From Dromiciops gliroides (taxonomy: Eukaryota > Chordata > Mammalia > Microbiotheria > Microbiotheriidae), in contig NC_057867.1 in assembly GCF_019393635.1 (NCBI RefSeq), forward strand, positions 55,688,492 through 55,752,491: 64,000 bases of DNA. The letters run 5' to 3'. The notes below the pieces were generated by a model, which did not search any database, was not told the DNA's origin, and was given only the letters and a program-made list of their open reading frames with translations. The position numbers were made by a program, and so were the translations under genes. Positions within the stretch are counted from its first letter, which is position 1. The number at the start of each line of letters is the position of its first letter. Positions 47,400 through 60,171 of this stretch are shown here, one piece after another.

Positions 47400-48223
47400 T
47401 TCCAATCTGTTACCAAGTTTTGTTGATTCTGTCTCTATAAGGTTTCTCCCATCCATCCCATTCCCACCACTCATTGCCACCATGTTAGCTCTGTCCCTCA
47501 CCACCTTTTTGCCTGCCTGACCTGTTGCAGTAGTCTCCTAAGTGATCCCTCTGTCTTCAGTCTGGTCCATCACAAATCCATTCTCTACACAGCTGTCACA
47601 TTGATTCACTTGCTTATGAAACTTCACTGGGTGCCTTTTGCTTTAAGAGTGAAATGAGGGAGCAGCTAGGTGGTACAGTGGATAAAACACTAGCCCTGGA
47701 TTCAGGAGGACCTGAGTTCAAATCTGGCCTCAGACACTTGACACTTACTAGCTGTGTGACCCTGGGCAAGTCACTTACCCCTCATTGCCCTACCAAAAAA
47801 AAAAGAGTGAAATGAACACTCATATGTAATTTAAAACTCTTCATAATCTTTCTGCAACTTTTCTTTATAGACATTTAATATTTTTTCTCTCACATTCTAT
47901 ATTTTAGCCAAACTACCTGCTTATCATTTTATAAACATGACATTCTACCCTACACCTCTATACCTTGCTCTAAGCTATTCCTCATCTCTGAAATGCCTTC
48001 TTTCTCACCTGTGCCTCTTGGAATCTTTAGCTGCTATCAAGGCTTAGGTCACAGTCATCTCCTACATGGGACTTCTTATTCCTGATTCCAATAGTTAGTC
48101 TTTCCCTCCCCTCATTACTTTGCATGTATTGGCTGTGTATATGCATTAATTTACTTTTCTGAGTACATGTCATATTGTCAGAACCTACTGTAGTATTTGG
48201 CATATTCTAGGTGCTTGTCAAAT
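47400..48223 (+). mobile_element. L2 LINE fragment
   Basis: Sense L2: 'cctgttgcagtagtctcctaagtgatccctctgtcttcagtctgg', 'cataatctttctgcaac', 'gcctcttggaatctttagctgctatcaaggctt' and 'ggcatattctaggtgcttgtcaaatgaataaa'. A SINE interrupts it at 47658-47802. Confidence 0.8.
47658..47802 (+). repeat. WSINE1-like SINE
   Basis: Plus-strand copy flanked by AAGAGTGAAATGA at 47645-47657 and 47803-47815. Confidence 0.93.
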
Positions 48224-48234
48224 GAATAAATAAT

Positions 48235-48376
48235 TTTTTTTGCGGGGCCATGAGGGTTAAGTGACTTACCCAGGGTCACACAGTTAGTAAGTGTTAAGTG
48301 CCTGAGGTCAAATTTGAACTCAGGTCCTCCTGACTCCAGGGCTGGTATTTTATCCACTGCACTACCTAGCTGCCCC
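48235..48376 (-). repeat. WSINE1-like SINE
   Basis: Minus-strand copy flanked by GAATAAATAA at 48224 and 48377, inserted at the very end of the L2. Confidence 0.9.
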
Positions 48377-48389
48377 GAATAAATAAATT

Positions 48390-49810
48390 CTAATGAATTC
48401 TTCAGCTGCATATGATGACATGGTCAAATGTTAGACCTCACCATATCTTAGAACTGATCATGTACAGAATCTGAAACTTGGAAATTTCCCTCTCAGATGA
48501 CAATATTCTTTTTATTCATTCACTCACACTCCATATACTCTGTATCTTTGTACTTGTCCTTTTACTCATCACTCTTCTTCGATATAATCTCTCCCATTCT
48601 GGCATAGCTTGCCACCACTATGTCCAGCTTCAACTCTGTAGTCTATGCTTTATTTCATAAAATTTTTATTGTTACCTTTTTATGGCATTATGTTGATTTC
48701 TCAGTGTATCCCTCCCGCCCCCCCACTTACAGACCTGTCCCTTATAACAAGCCAAATGAACACATTTTTAAAAAACACAACTCTGAGGTGTTTCATAATC
48801 CACCCATATATTTTCCTAACTGTGAATAAGGGAAGGAACTGCATCCCCATACCTCTTCTTTGGGACCAAGATTGATCATCATAGTTTCATAGTGCATGGT
48901 TCCCTCACTTAACTTAATGTAATCAGTGTAAGGTGATGATGAAATGTTAAATGTGTTAACCGATGGATTATGCATTCTGATATCTATTTTAATTGGATCA
49001 AGAAATTGATTGTCTAATGAATCAAGTTAACTATGCCTATGGCTTTAAATGGCTGGACAAACTTAAGCAGTGAACCAGTCTAGTGGTGGAGGACTACAAG
49101 TTAGGGAGCTAAGGGTTCTAGTCACAGAGTAGAAACCAGGGCTCTAAGAAAAAATAATAAGTAATAAGAAATCATTCGTGGATGGAGTGTTTTATAGCCT
49201 CCATGCACTTCCCCCCCTCCTCCATCAGCAACATCATCAGAGATACTGGGCCCACTGCAGACAGTACAGCTAGCTTGTATCAAAGAGACTGAACTTGTAT
49301 CAAAGAGACTATAATGTCCATTTAGTAATGACTGTAACCACCTCTGGCTTGTCAGAGTCCTCTGCTTGAGAGAGAGTCCCATCATCTATCAAATTACTTC
49401 AGTAGCTGAGGGGAGGGGAAGTGGAATGATGGTGATCCAGCTTTTGGTGCCTAGCCTGTTCCCTCCTCTACCCTTCCCCTCATACCATGTTTCACCATTT
49501 GCTGTCTCTCTTTGGCCCATTTGAGGTAATATATATCCTCCAGTTGGAGGATAGAAGAATAGGAGATATGGTCTAGAATGTATTCAAAATCAATAAATAA
49601 AAACTTGAGCCTTTCTTCATTCTTTCAATTAGCACCCCTTTCCACCCCACTTCTACCTTTAGCAAACGAGTTTGACCAGAGATTTCACTTCACAATTTGC
49701 TTTCCTCTGCTTAGCTTCAGGAACAAAGAATAAATTGCATCCTGCTCTATGGCTTAAAAACAACCTCTAGTATAACAAAGCTGCTTCTTCCTTATCTTCT
49801 CACTAATCCA
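48390..49810. other. Unassigned stretch with a small tandem duplication
   Basis: No gene recognised. A 20-bp unit, CTTGTATCAAAGAGACTGAA, is nearly repeated at about 49274-49313. Confidence 0.4.
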
Positions 49811-49811
49811 T

Positions 49812-50015
49812 GGCTTCTTAACCTCTTTTGTTTTAATGGGCCCCTTGGTAGTGTGGTAAAGTCTATGGAGCCATTCTCAGAATCATGTTTTTAAATATAT
49901 AAAATAAAATATGTAGGATTATAAAGGCAACAAAATTGCACTGAAATAGTTATCCAAAAAAGGGCCAATTTAGAAAAACAACAGCTTGGTGTACCCCAGG
50001 TTAAGAACTTGTGAT
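49812..50015 (+). mobile_element. Small hAT-like non-autonomous DNA element
   Basis: Inverted ends 'ttcttaacct' and 'aggttaagaa' bracket about 200 bp of the widespread type 'gggccccttggtagtgtggtaaagtctatggagcc'. A related, larger element sits at 58390-58948. Ends approximate. Confidence 0.5.
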
Positions 50016-50282
50016 CTAAGCTCACACAAACTCTGGGTGGAAGTCTCTTTGGGGCAATGGAAGTGGCAATTTGCAAATACTGGGAACATAGGCTTTCATA
50101 TGTTTCCTAATATACTTGAACTTTTCTTGAATCCCCTTTACCCTTGTTTTCCCTGGGAGATCTTAGACAGGCAAGATCCCATGTATACATGGCTATTGTC
50201 TCATCAGAGGAAACAGAAGTCCTTTCATTACTGTTGAAACAAAGTGAGTCATTCATTTTTATGTTTCATAATCAGATTTATT

Positions 50283-50430
50283 AGAAATAATATTTTTGTA
50301 CACGAATTCTTTTCCTTTTCTTTGATCTGTCTGGGATATAAGCCTTGTAGTATTGCTAAGTCAAAGAATATGCACAGTAAAGTAATTTTTAGGTCATAGT
50401 TCCAAACTGCATTTCTTTATGGGGGTTTGG
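50283..50430 (-). mobile_element. L1 3' fragment
   Basis: 'aatatttttgtacacgaattcttttccttttctttgatctg' and 'gtattgctaagtcaaagaatatgcacag' are antisense L1 3' sequence, lying inside the left repeat of the provirus. Confidence 0.65.
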
Positions 50431-50849
50431 AGAGGGGTGGAAGAAAGAGAAATTAAATGTTTGCTAAATGAAAAAAATTGAAAACAGTATCTTATTATAT
50501 CATATAGTTGTTTTGAGGACAGAGATTCTTTTGTATTAACCAAGCATCCCAGTTTGACCAGAGAAGTCTGAGTATTAGATACTCTTGTGAAAAATTCTCA
50601 TAGAATGTTCTACAAATCATCTAATAATATAGGGTTTTTCGTTAAAGTTACAAGTCAGAAACGAAATATTTATCCAAGGGAAAGGGAAAATGAAACGGAT
50701 CAAAATTTTATTTTGGGATGTAAAACAGTAGCTGTATCATACAACTTCAGGGACTTCAAGGATAAGGTTAAGATACTGCAGTCACAGAGATTCATAATGT
50801 TATGGGCCTGGGTACCTCATTTGAATGGCCCTGGGTATCCCAGAAGTTT

Positions 50850-51408
50850 TGTGGGGTAAATGAAAAGAACATTAATTATCCTTGAAAAACTAAACCAAAG
50901 GACAGACACACCTAAAGAGATAAGTGGCACTGGATGGGGACTGAGCTAGCTCCAGGACCACCACCCTTCATTCCAGTCTCCCCCACCTTTTGGGGAGAAA
51001 AGAATAGGTGTGGCTGCTGCGTTTGTGGCATGAGGACAGAGATGGCTTGAGCAAGATCTAGAGCTGCCCCTCACCCAACTTTCCCCAGCCACCACCAGTG
51101 GGAGATGATCCTCCCCCAATAAGGGAACTTTGCAGTCAGATGATCACCTGCATCAGTCCTCTATAAAAGTATCTGCCTGTCTCCTGCTCAAGGAGATAGG
51201 TATCTCAGAGCTACGCCTCTGTGCTATGTCTTCTCATGAGAGGAAGTCCAAGGATTTCTCTCTTGGTTTCCTTTCACTAGCCCCTAAATAATCTATTATT
51301 TTTTTTCAAATTGGATTTGTGTGCAAGAGGGTGTAATTCTTTAAAGAGGAATTCCTAAGAACCCCTCTCTCAAACCCCCATCCATTCCCCAATAACAAAA
51401 TCATAACA
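50850..51408 (+). mobile_element. Solo LTR with promoter and poly(A) landmarks
   Basis: A 559 bp unit from TGTGGGGTAAATG to CATAACA. GTTT duplicated on both sides (50846-50849 and 51409-51412) gives the 4-bp duplication typical of class I ERVs. A TATA-like CTATAAAAG lies near 51160-51170 and an AATAA-type signal near 51286. It entered the older provirus and left no internal sequence. Fossil solo LTR. Confidence 0.82.
51160..51172 (+). promoter_or_regulatory. LTR TATA-box-like site
   Basis: CTCTATAAAAGT sits in the middle of the solo LTR, where the U3 core promoter is expected. Activity is unknown. Confidence 0.5.
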
Positions 51409-51749
51409 GTTTGAGGATAGACTGAATTCTTACTACACATATATAAAAATTTAAATATTTTTGATGTCTTATATTACGTTAGAATTTACATGTAGGTTAT
51501 TTTATTTTGATTATCAACATGTAGCTTATAAATTTAGTGATATTAGTACATTTCTAACTAAGCCTTATATATAACTCCATTTTAATGTATTTTTAATCTA
51601 AGATCCTAAAACTTTGCTTGCACAGTCTACCATTTTATGTCTTTTAGGAGCCATGTGTGTTGCTTTGTATCAATTTCTTTTCATTTAAAAAAAATTAATT
51701 GCATAGGAGATACTGTACAGTGTTTTTTTCTCTTCTGGGCTAAAATTTT

Positions 51750-53430
51750 TTGACATTTGAATCAAAGTATGACCTTTGCAACATCATACAAGTGTGATTC
51801 TCATATATATATATATATATATAATGTCTATTTATGACAGTAGTACCAAGGGATCCAAAAATAGAACTGTAGCAATATTTAAAGTCCCATTAGTTGTCCT
51901 CATAGAGTTTGGACATTTGCTATCTCATTTCAAAAAGTAGATCATTAATATGTTCAGATAAGTCTGGAATAGAAGTACAGCATTCTTTTCCAATAAAGAC
52001 ACATGCTCCACCCTTATTTCCTAGTACAAACATCCATTAGCCATATGATTCTGAAGGACTGTTGCAATGGGAAAAAATTCCTGCTGTAATTGTGCTAAGG
52101 GAAGAAGTAACATTGCTTACTTCGTCTAGGAAACAAGCTAAAAGGTAAGTTTAAGTACCATCAAGAGTTAAAGTAACTGGTTTCTACTGAGAATAATTTA
52201 AAATATAGGTAGATAAATCTGTTGTTGGTAACAGAATGAGATCTGGTTATATTATAATTACAATGGATTTGAGATTCTGGAACTGATCTTCTAAAGACAT
52301 TACACAAAATCCAATAGTCTGTTCAGCTAGAAAAAAAGATGTAAATGAGGGACTTCAGTGGTACTTTTCTTTGATGGATTTGGATAATACCAATCTTTCA
52401 ACTTTTTGTTCTCCCACTAAGAGTAATTTAAATAAGCAGTAATGTCTTCAATTTAATTTCTTACAATACTCAAAAGCATGTAAACATGCAGTTGTCTAGG
52501 GCATGGTTAGCTATCAGTGGGGTGGCTCCTGCTAGGTATTAAAGAATGTGAGACTACAGCAAGCTTTAAGAAACTTTCAAGTCTTTAACAAATTGTCACG
52601 ACACATGTAGGAAAGCAATATTGTATTCGCCTACAAAAGGTGATTTTTTTTCTTCTCTCAAGAACGGCAATTTTTTCACTTTAATTTTTTTCTTCTATTC
52701 AAGTTTTCTTATACAAAATTACTAATATGGTAATGTTTTACATAATTGCACATGTATAACATTTATCTGATTGCTTATGCCTTAGGGAGGGGGTAGGGGA
52801 GGGATGGAAGGAAGGAAGGATAGAATTTGCAACTCAAAACTTTAAATAAAAATGTTTATTATTTTAAAAACCACCAAAAAACTAAAAAAAATCTCATAGA
52901 GATAAATGCAGAGAATCTGAAATCTCCAAAGAGATGACAAATGAAATGTATTTTTGAGCTTTGCATGTTTGATAAAATTCAGTCTATGTCAAAGAGGAAC
53001 CTTTAGACCAGGGAAGTTATGGGGGAAAAGAAAGTAATTTATTCTTTTTCTGATAATTTTGATAAGTTTTCTAATGTTTATGAATAGGAGAATAATACAG
53101 AATTGTTCGCTGAAGATCAACTATTGTATAATCATTCGTTGTTCATTTTAGGAATCTCTAGCTGGATGGAGACCTTGTTCCTATTCCAGAAGTCATAGCA
53201 GAAATGCTATGACAAATCCTTTGTATTCTAGAGTGGTAAATCATCTTCATCTACAGGAACTTGGCTCTTGTTTTATTGCGCGATGTATACTACTTTGATG
53301 GCAAGCATTGGGCTTGTTACTTTTTTCCACGAATGAAATAGGTCGTGGTCATCCAGTGTCTCATGGGATAATCGTCTTCTTACTTACTATTTGAGACATG
53401 GATCCAAGTGGAGAGGCCTTGGCATTTTGC
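51750..53430 (-). pseudogene. Fossil env remnant (gammaretrovirus/syncytin-type TM)
   Basis: Near 52010-51970 the minus strand shows the C-x6-CC motif of a gammaretrovirus-type transmembrane subunit, followed by heptad-type sequence toward 51850. The surface-subunit part upstream is very diverged. An L1 tail is inserted at about 52715-52900. The right limit is set by the end of the integrase region near 53400. Broken in many places. I make no claim about which marsupial env lineage it belongs to. Confidence 0.55.
52715..52900 (+). mobile_element. L1 3' UTR tail, sense
   Basis: 'atatggtaatgttttacataattgcacatgtataac', 'ttgcttatgcctta', 'gaatttgcaactcaaaactttaaataaaaatg' form the sense L1 3' end with an A-rich tail, inserted in the env fossil. 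Confidence 0.8.
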
Positions 53431-54197
53431 TGCAGTACTGGTTGTGATGAGAACTTAATATATACACTTCCAGTAGGATTCCTGGCAGGATTTTCTTTGA
53501 TAACTGCATCTTTCTTTGAACTCACTCACCAGGCTAAATGGAATGACACTGCATCTTAATTTTCTGGTTAAAGCAGATTACAGCTGTGTATCAAATGCTT
53601 TAACACATTTCATTAGTGCTTTACAATGATTCAAAAGAATATCAAGTAAGTGTAGCTCAGTTAATTGGGCTGATGTGAGGTAACAGAAAGTCTCATAGGT
53701 CTGCCAATTAATATCCCATGTGAATTAAGTCAAGTTTTTGTGGGCTAAAGTTGAAACTTCTGGCTACTTAAGCCCAGTCTCAGTCCAAATTTCAAATATC
53801 TTCCTGTTAAGAATCACGGTATTTTTTTCTATTGCTTGTGCAGACTGTGTCATATAGACAGTGATACTGTTGAATCTATAAGCCTTGAAGATTTCTCTTT
53901 AATCTGCTGTATAAATGAGTTCTTCTGTCACTATTCATAGGCAAGGATACCAAATCTAGTAATAAATTCCTTTAAAGCTCTTTTAGCAGTTCTTTCTCCC
54001 TCCCCCTTCCTCCCCCCTCCCCTTCCCCCCCTCTCCCCCCTCTCTCTATATATAGTTATATATATATATATATAACCATTATAACTATTTTTCACATAGC
54101 ATTTTGGCATTTGAATAAAATCAAACTCCATGTTTACAAAAGGTCTTGACAATAAGATAAGCTTCATGTTTCACTTTGTCAGGTTTTTTATTCTTAA
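53400..54197 (-). pseudogene. Fossil pol integrase remnant
   Basis: Minus-strand short motifs of a gammaretrovirus-type integrase occur in order: DFIQMPKC (catalytic core start) near 54115, EFITRFGILA near 53960, LIGRPMRLS near 53695 and TWIHVS near 53410. A low-complexity CT/TA block lies within it at 53990-54073. The fossil is broken repeatedly. The second provirus-like element entered at its upstream edge. Confidence 0.65.
53990..54073. repeat. C/T-rich run and (TA)n
   Basis: 'ctccctcccccttcctcccccctccccttcccc'-type polypyrimidine followed by (TA)n, expanded inside the integrase fossil. Confidence 0.9.
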
Positions 54198-54201
54198 GCC
54201 A

Positions 54202-55917
54202 TGTGAGATTAAAATTGGATATTAGATCATAAATCTCCCCTACTTAACCTTTCCCTTAATTTATCTCCCAGACATGCGCAGCGGGCGCACTGGCATGCGT
54301 AGCTCATGCCATTGGTCTCCTCCCCGAAAGGGTGGTCCTTAAAGAAAAACTGGCGTCTTTCAGTTATCCTAACCGACTGTTAAAAAACTTTCATATTTTT
54401 TTTACCACATTTCCCCCCTTTGCTTCCTCAAGAAATGGAATGTTTCCTTGATGGAACAGTAAAAAGAATATAATAACTATTGCTAACTAATAATATGTGA
54501 ACAACAATATAGAAAAGGAAGAGAGGAAAGTTTTGTCCAGAGGGGCGATTTTTTTTTTTGTCCTCATGAACCAACGCTTTGACATTAGTCTTGCAAAGGG
54601 AGAACCTCTGCAGAGAGTACATGTTACAGATAATATATATTATAACAGAAAGGATATAGTAAAAACTAATAAAGCAAAACAGTTCATATAAAGTCTCTGA
54701 GTTCTCTTGTCTTCCTGAAGTGGTAAGATGTCATCAGGAGGAAACTGGATTCTGGTCTGGAAAACTGGATTCTGGTCTGGATTCTGGATTCTGGACTCTG
54801 GTCTGGAAAGGTGGATTATCTTCTTTAACTGTTTGAATTGCTGTATTTTTTACTAAACCTTAGCATAGCATTGTCAATGATCAAAGCCAAATTTAGTATG
54901 TGTTCATGACACCTGAAAATGTTATGGAAAGGTTATCATACCATATCTCATGGTTCCGAGACAGCCAGTGATTGTGCTAGGCCACAGGTGAGTTCAACTG
55001 AGTGAGATAAAAAGATAAATAAGTTCAGTTAAATTAGGTTAAATTAGGAGGGAGAGAGGATGAATACTGGACTGTGCCTAGTAATATAAAAAGAAATAAT
55101 GAACAAAGTAAGAAAGAAAGTGTCTTCTGTATTTCAGATTTCAAATTACACATCAAAGTAGTAATCATTAAAATAATTTTCTACTAGAAAAGAAATATAC
55201 ATGTGAATCTGTGGAACAGATTAGGTTTATTATATAAAGAAGCAAGTAAACACAAAAGTATTGTATTTATTCACTCAAAGCTCTGGGATACCAGGGAAAT
55301 AACTCACTTTTGGGGGGGGGTGAGGAAATTCAGGTTAAGTGATTTGCCTAGGATAATGTGAGATTAAAATTGGATATTAGATCATAAATCTCCCCTACTT
55401 AACCTTTCCCTTAATTTATCTCCCAGACTAGTAAATGGAAGAAGCTTCTGGTTTTCTAGATAGAGCCTTTTTTGTATGGTAGTCACAAGGTGATGTTGAT
55501 TAGAAGGATAGGAAAGTAGAAATACAATACAAATCATCTTAAGTCTAGGCTTAGTCTATATTCTGTATAAAACTCACTAAAACCCAAGGCCACTTTTGGG
55601 GAGAGAGAGACCGAGTCAAGCGCGTGCTGTTAACCGAGAGCCGGGCCGAGTCAAACTCCAGTCTGCGTCTGTCTGTGCAGCGCAGCCAGGAGACCAGCGG
55701 AGCAGGAAAAAGCCCCACTTCCGTTCTCTCCTTGCCTTTTCAGCTCCCACCCGGAAGTCGAGTGCATAGCAGGCAGTCTGACATGCGCAGCAGGCGCACT
55801 GGCGTGCGTAGCTCATGCCATTGGTCTCCTCCCCGAAAGGGTGGTCCTTAAAGAAAAACTGGTGTCTTTTAGTTATGCTAACCGACTGTTAAAAAACTTT
55901 CATATTTTTTTACCACA
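54202..55917 (-). mobile_element. Short provirus-like element with two LTRs
   Basis: LTR copies at 54202-54409 and 55357-55917 begin TGTGAGATTAAAATTGG and end TTTTACCACA on the plus strand. GCCA flanks the whole unit (54198-54201 and 55918-55921), so it is one insertion. A purine run (read on the minus strand, complement of 54410-54421) abuts the left LTR, as a polypurine tract should for minus orientation. The internal part is only about 950 bp and contains no recognisable viral gene. The LTRs differ in length. Their shared parts differ at about 2-3% of sites by eye, so it is fairly young. It is a non-autonomous or defective fossil. Confidence 0.7.
54735..54805. repeat. CTGGATTCTGGT-type minisatellite
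   Basis: Irregular tandem copies of 'ctggattctggtctgga' inside the short provirus-like element. Confidence 0.85.
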
Positions 55918-56200
55918 GCCATAAAAGGAAATTGGAAGCAAACTTATGCCATCTAACTCTTGAAAAAATAATGAATAATGAACTTTTTTCAATCATTACC
56001 CTCCCTACCCATCCCAGTCCCTGCTGTGTGCTATTTCTTTGCGTTTGTGAATAAAATATAGTCCTGAGGGGAAGATGGGACAAAAGATTCTGGAGTCAGT
56101 ATAAGACCTTGAAGTTCTCTGAACCCATATATGGAACCCATTACAGTTCACTTGCTGTCTTATCTTAATGAGTTGGGTACCATACATTAACATCCTTGAA
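55918..56200 (-). pseudogene. Possible fossil pol, RNase H end
   Basis: Right of the GCCA duplication the minus strand carries a short DYILFTNA-like motif, reminiscent of the RNase H 'LFTDGS' start. It would continue pol upstream of the inserted element. Weak and broken. Confidence 0.3.
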
Positions 56201-56593
56201 CATAAGCATTATTTAAATTTATATACTCAAAACAATTAGGAAATGTCAGATTTTTTAAAGAAGAAAGTTATTTTTGATTTTAATTATTTTTAGCCTTCAA
56301 ATAATTTTTCCTCAGAAATTTCAGAATTAGAAAGTTATTAAAAAATTAAATGTTTATATATGTATGTATACATGTATATATTTAGCAGAACTAGTTTAAC
56401 ACAGTGTAAAATGGGAAATGTATCTTAGCTATTTAGTCATTTTTAAAGAAAAGATATCATGTTTCCCAAAAGATAAATATGCATTATTTAAGGAGACTGA
56501 ATTCTCAGTTTAAAAAAAATCCTTTGAAATTGACTCTGTATGTTATTATTATTGTTATTCTTAATATAGCTCAACGTGACTACTTGCCTTCTA

Positions 56594-56633
56594 ACTTTGA
56601 TATTTTAATATTTTAAAGTTAAAATATCAAAGT
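56594..56633. repeat. Perfect 15-bp inverted repeat
   Basis: ACTTTGATATTTTAA (56594-56608) and TTAAAATATCAAAGT (56619-56633) are exact complements around a 10-base loop. Confidence 0.95.
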
Positions 56634-57340
56634 CTTTGTCTAGGGCACATATGCATTTTTTTTTGCCATGTACATGCACACACAGACACAGCACATACAC
56701 ACAAATATAGAAGTTCACACACAAACCCTTTCCAGAAAGAAAATGTTCTGGCCACATTATAGAAATTTTAGCTCAAAGATGAACATACAAATTAGATAAA
56801 ATGAACATTACCTTGATCTGTTATTCATATGATGAACTTTATTTAAATAGCTTCTCATGACAAATTATATACTTATAGTTTTTTTTACTCTGAGACAGAA
56901 CTAGAAAATATCTTTCTTGTTCTGGTGAAATGACAAGACCTGAATACATGTCTGTCACATGGGAAGTTAGTCAAGTCTGTACAGGATTTTGAGGTAACTG
57001 ATTGTATCAGTCAAGAGAAAATTAAGAATGTTACAATAGAGTGCTTAGAAAACTGGGTATATTATTCAAATACCTGATTCCCAATTTAACATTCCCATTG
57101 AACTACATCCAAGAGAAATTTCACCAGGGAAATTATATATTATCTATCTACCTACCTATGTAATTTTGTTCCCAAATAATTTCAATTTCATATTCAACAA
57201 CTTGCCACACTTTTATGTACATTTAAATGTATTCATATATTCAGTCCCTTTTCTAAAGCCTGACCAGACAATAGAAAAATAATTGTTCAAACTGAGACTC
57301 CATACCAGTTGAGTAGTTTCTCTTTTTTCACTTTAAGATT

Positions 57341-57350
<10 letters not shown>

Positions 57351-57377
<27 letters not shown>

Positions 57378-57402
57378 TCTCTCTCTCTCTCTCTCTCTCT
57401 CT
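57351..57402. repeat. (CA)n(CT)n microsatellite
   Basis: About 13 CA units then about 13 CT units. Confidence 0.95.
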
Positions 57403-58389
57403 TTCTGTATGCATGTATGTATACATATATACATTTATGAAATATGAACAAATTTGAAAAATGCTTGTATTTTTCCACATGAATCATTGACTTTGATACA
57501 AAAGTAATCTTACTTTCCTGGGATACATGCCAGGTCATACAATGTTTCCTACTGGGTTTTCTTATCTATTAAGTTTCTCTTCAACTTCTTTTTTTATCAT
57601 GTTCTCAGCATTTTGAAGTTTATTTGAACAATTCTGAAACAGCTAAATTCTACTTCATACATATAGGAGAATATATTTCTGTCTTCATTTGGCTGTGGAT
57701 TAGAGTTTGTTTTTTGCTACTTTGGTTGGTTTTTTTTTTTTCTATTCTGAATCTGTTAAGAAGAGAAAAGGTAACATTTTTGTGAGATGAGACTGAAGTA
57801 GTAAGATTTTTCTTTAGGATTGTTTAAGCTCAGATGAGAAATAGAAATCATTTCAGAAGTTTCTCTCCTGGGTAGTTTGGCCAAGTTACTTATAAATGGG
57901 TGGTGGTCAGACTGGGATGCTTTTTAAAAAAGGTATGGTTTAAACTATTGTTTTTCTTGTTATTTATAGATGTTAACAATTGAGGATGCAATGAAACTAT
58001 TAGTAATTCATAAGAATGTCAGTTACATCTAAATTCTAAGACTTTTAAATGTTTTTAACTTTATGTTCAGAGTTTTTAAATTAAAAAACTTTAGATTTCA
58101 TCTTTTAGAAAAAAAAATGTGTCCATTCAAGATTTTAGAGCACCACAACTGAAGTATACTTTTCAGAAGCGTAATTTAAATAAAAATCAGCTTGTATTGA
58201 CTACTGTTTAGAATGATTACTATGAGTAAGAGAATTTAACCATGTCTTAAACTGTTGGACCTTTATATAATTGTAAAGCAGGTTAGAATACCTTTTTGGA
58301 GAGGAGGCTACTGATAAATGTTTAGTGCTTCTGTCACTCATTTTACTTCTCAGTTCATATGAGCTTTTAAATGGTAAGTCAAATAATAG

Positions 58390-58948
<559 letters not shown>

Positions 58949-58949
58949 G

Positions 58950-59558
58950 TTTCCATTTAAGACTGATCAACAGGTTTGTATTACTAGAATATCACAGGCT
59001 AGCTTTCAGGGATGATATATTCATTCTTTTGCTGAAAAAGGTAAATCATTCACAGTTTTTATGTATATAATCTCAGTTCTTTGAGGGAAAGAAGCAAAAA
59101 TCCTCCTTGGATGAAAATGCATGGGAACTTCCTGTTTTGAAATCAAGTCATTCTTAATTGGTGATAGGGAAATTGTGGATGGAAGAAACTTCTCACTTTA
59201 CCCAGTGAATAAAATAACAGGAGAATATTCACTAATTCTATTTGAAGGAATGAGAAAACTTCTCTGACTTTTTGTGTTTATCATGTTATCTTGATAAAGC
59301 AACAGTCTCTAAACTATGTATTTAAATGTTGAATCCAACAGATCAATATATACATAATTGATCTGATACAGATCCAAACAAATTATAGCAGGCACAGATA
59401 ATTTCTCACTGAAAAATCTCATAGAGTTTTAAACTAAATATTGTGCCCATGGCATTAATGAAGGAAAAGTCTGTACCATTAATAGCCTTTACCGGAAATC
59501 ATTCTGAGTCTAGGGTACTCTATTGATGAAAGAAATAATCTTAATCACCAAGCCTTGT
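58950..59558. other. Unassigned stretch within the provirus span
   Basis: No gag or other gene motif recognised. This is where gag would lie if the outer repeats are LTRs. Confidence 0.35.
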
Positions 59559-60171
59559 GATTTTTGACCAAATCTATTAGAAATAATATTTTATTACATA
59601 TATTAAATAACTATTTGGAGGATGGTTTTCTAAGCAAGATTAATACAAGAAATCTACTTGTTATATATATGCTCTTATGAAAAATCCTCACAGAAAGTTC
59701 TAAAAATTACTTAGTGCTGTAGAGTTTTACATTAAAGTCACAACTTTACATTAAAGTCACAACTTAAATTATTTGTAAAGTTAGTGTAACTAAGTTGTAA
59801 CAGTAAACTTAGTATTTATCAAAGGTAGAGAGAAAACAAAGTTTCATTTTCTAATATAAAATCATAGCAGAGTTATCCAGCTTCAGAGACTTCCAAGATG
59901 AGGTAAGAATACCTGAAAGATGCAAAACATATCAAGGTAATAACATTTCAAGACTCAGAAATGATTTCGAATAAACTAAATAATGCGTGTAAATGCATAC
60001 ACCTTAGTATGTATACTTGTTTTTGGAGAGCCATTTGTTAAACATTTACCAACATACCACTGGTAAGGCTAGATCATCAAGCGTGTAAAGGGGAATAATA
60101 CAATAATATTGGAGAGATAAGAAAGGTCCAGATAGTAAAGAACTTTAAATGTCATAAGAATTATTGTTTTA

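Larger units (their letters stand above)
56201..58389. other. Unassigned AT-rich stretch within the provirus span
   Basis: No pol or gag motif recognised. It holds a perfect hairpin at 56594-56633, a (CA)n(CT)n microsatellite at 57351-57402 and AT-rich filler. Confidence 0.4.
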
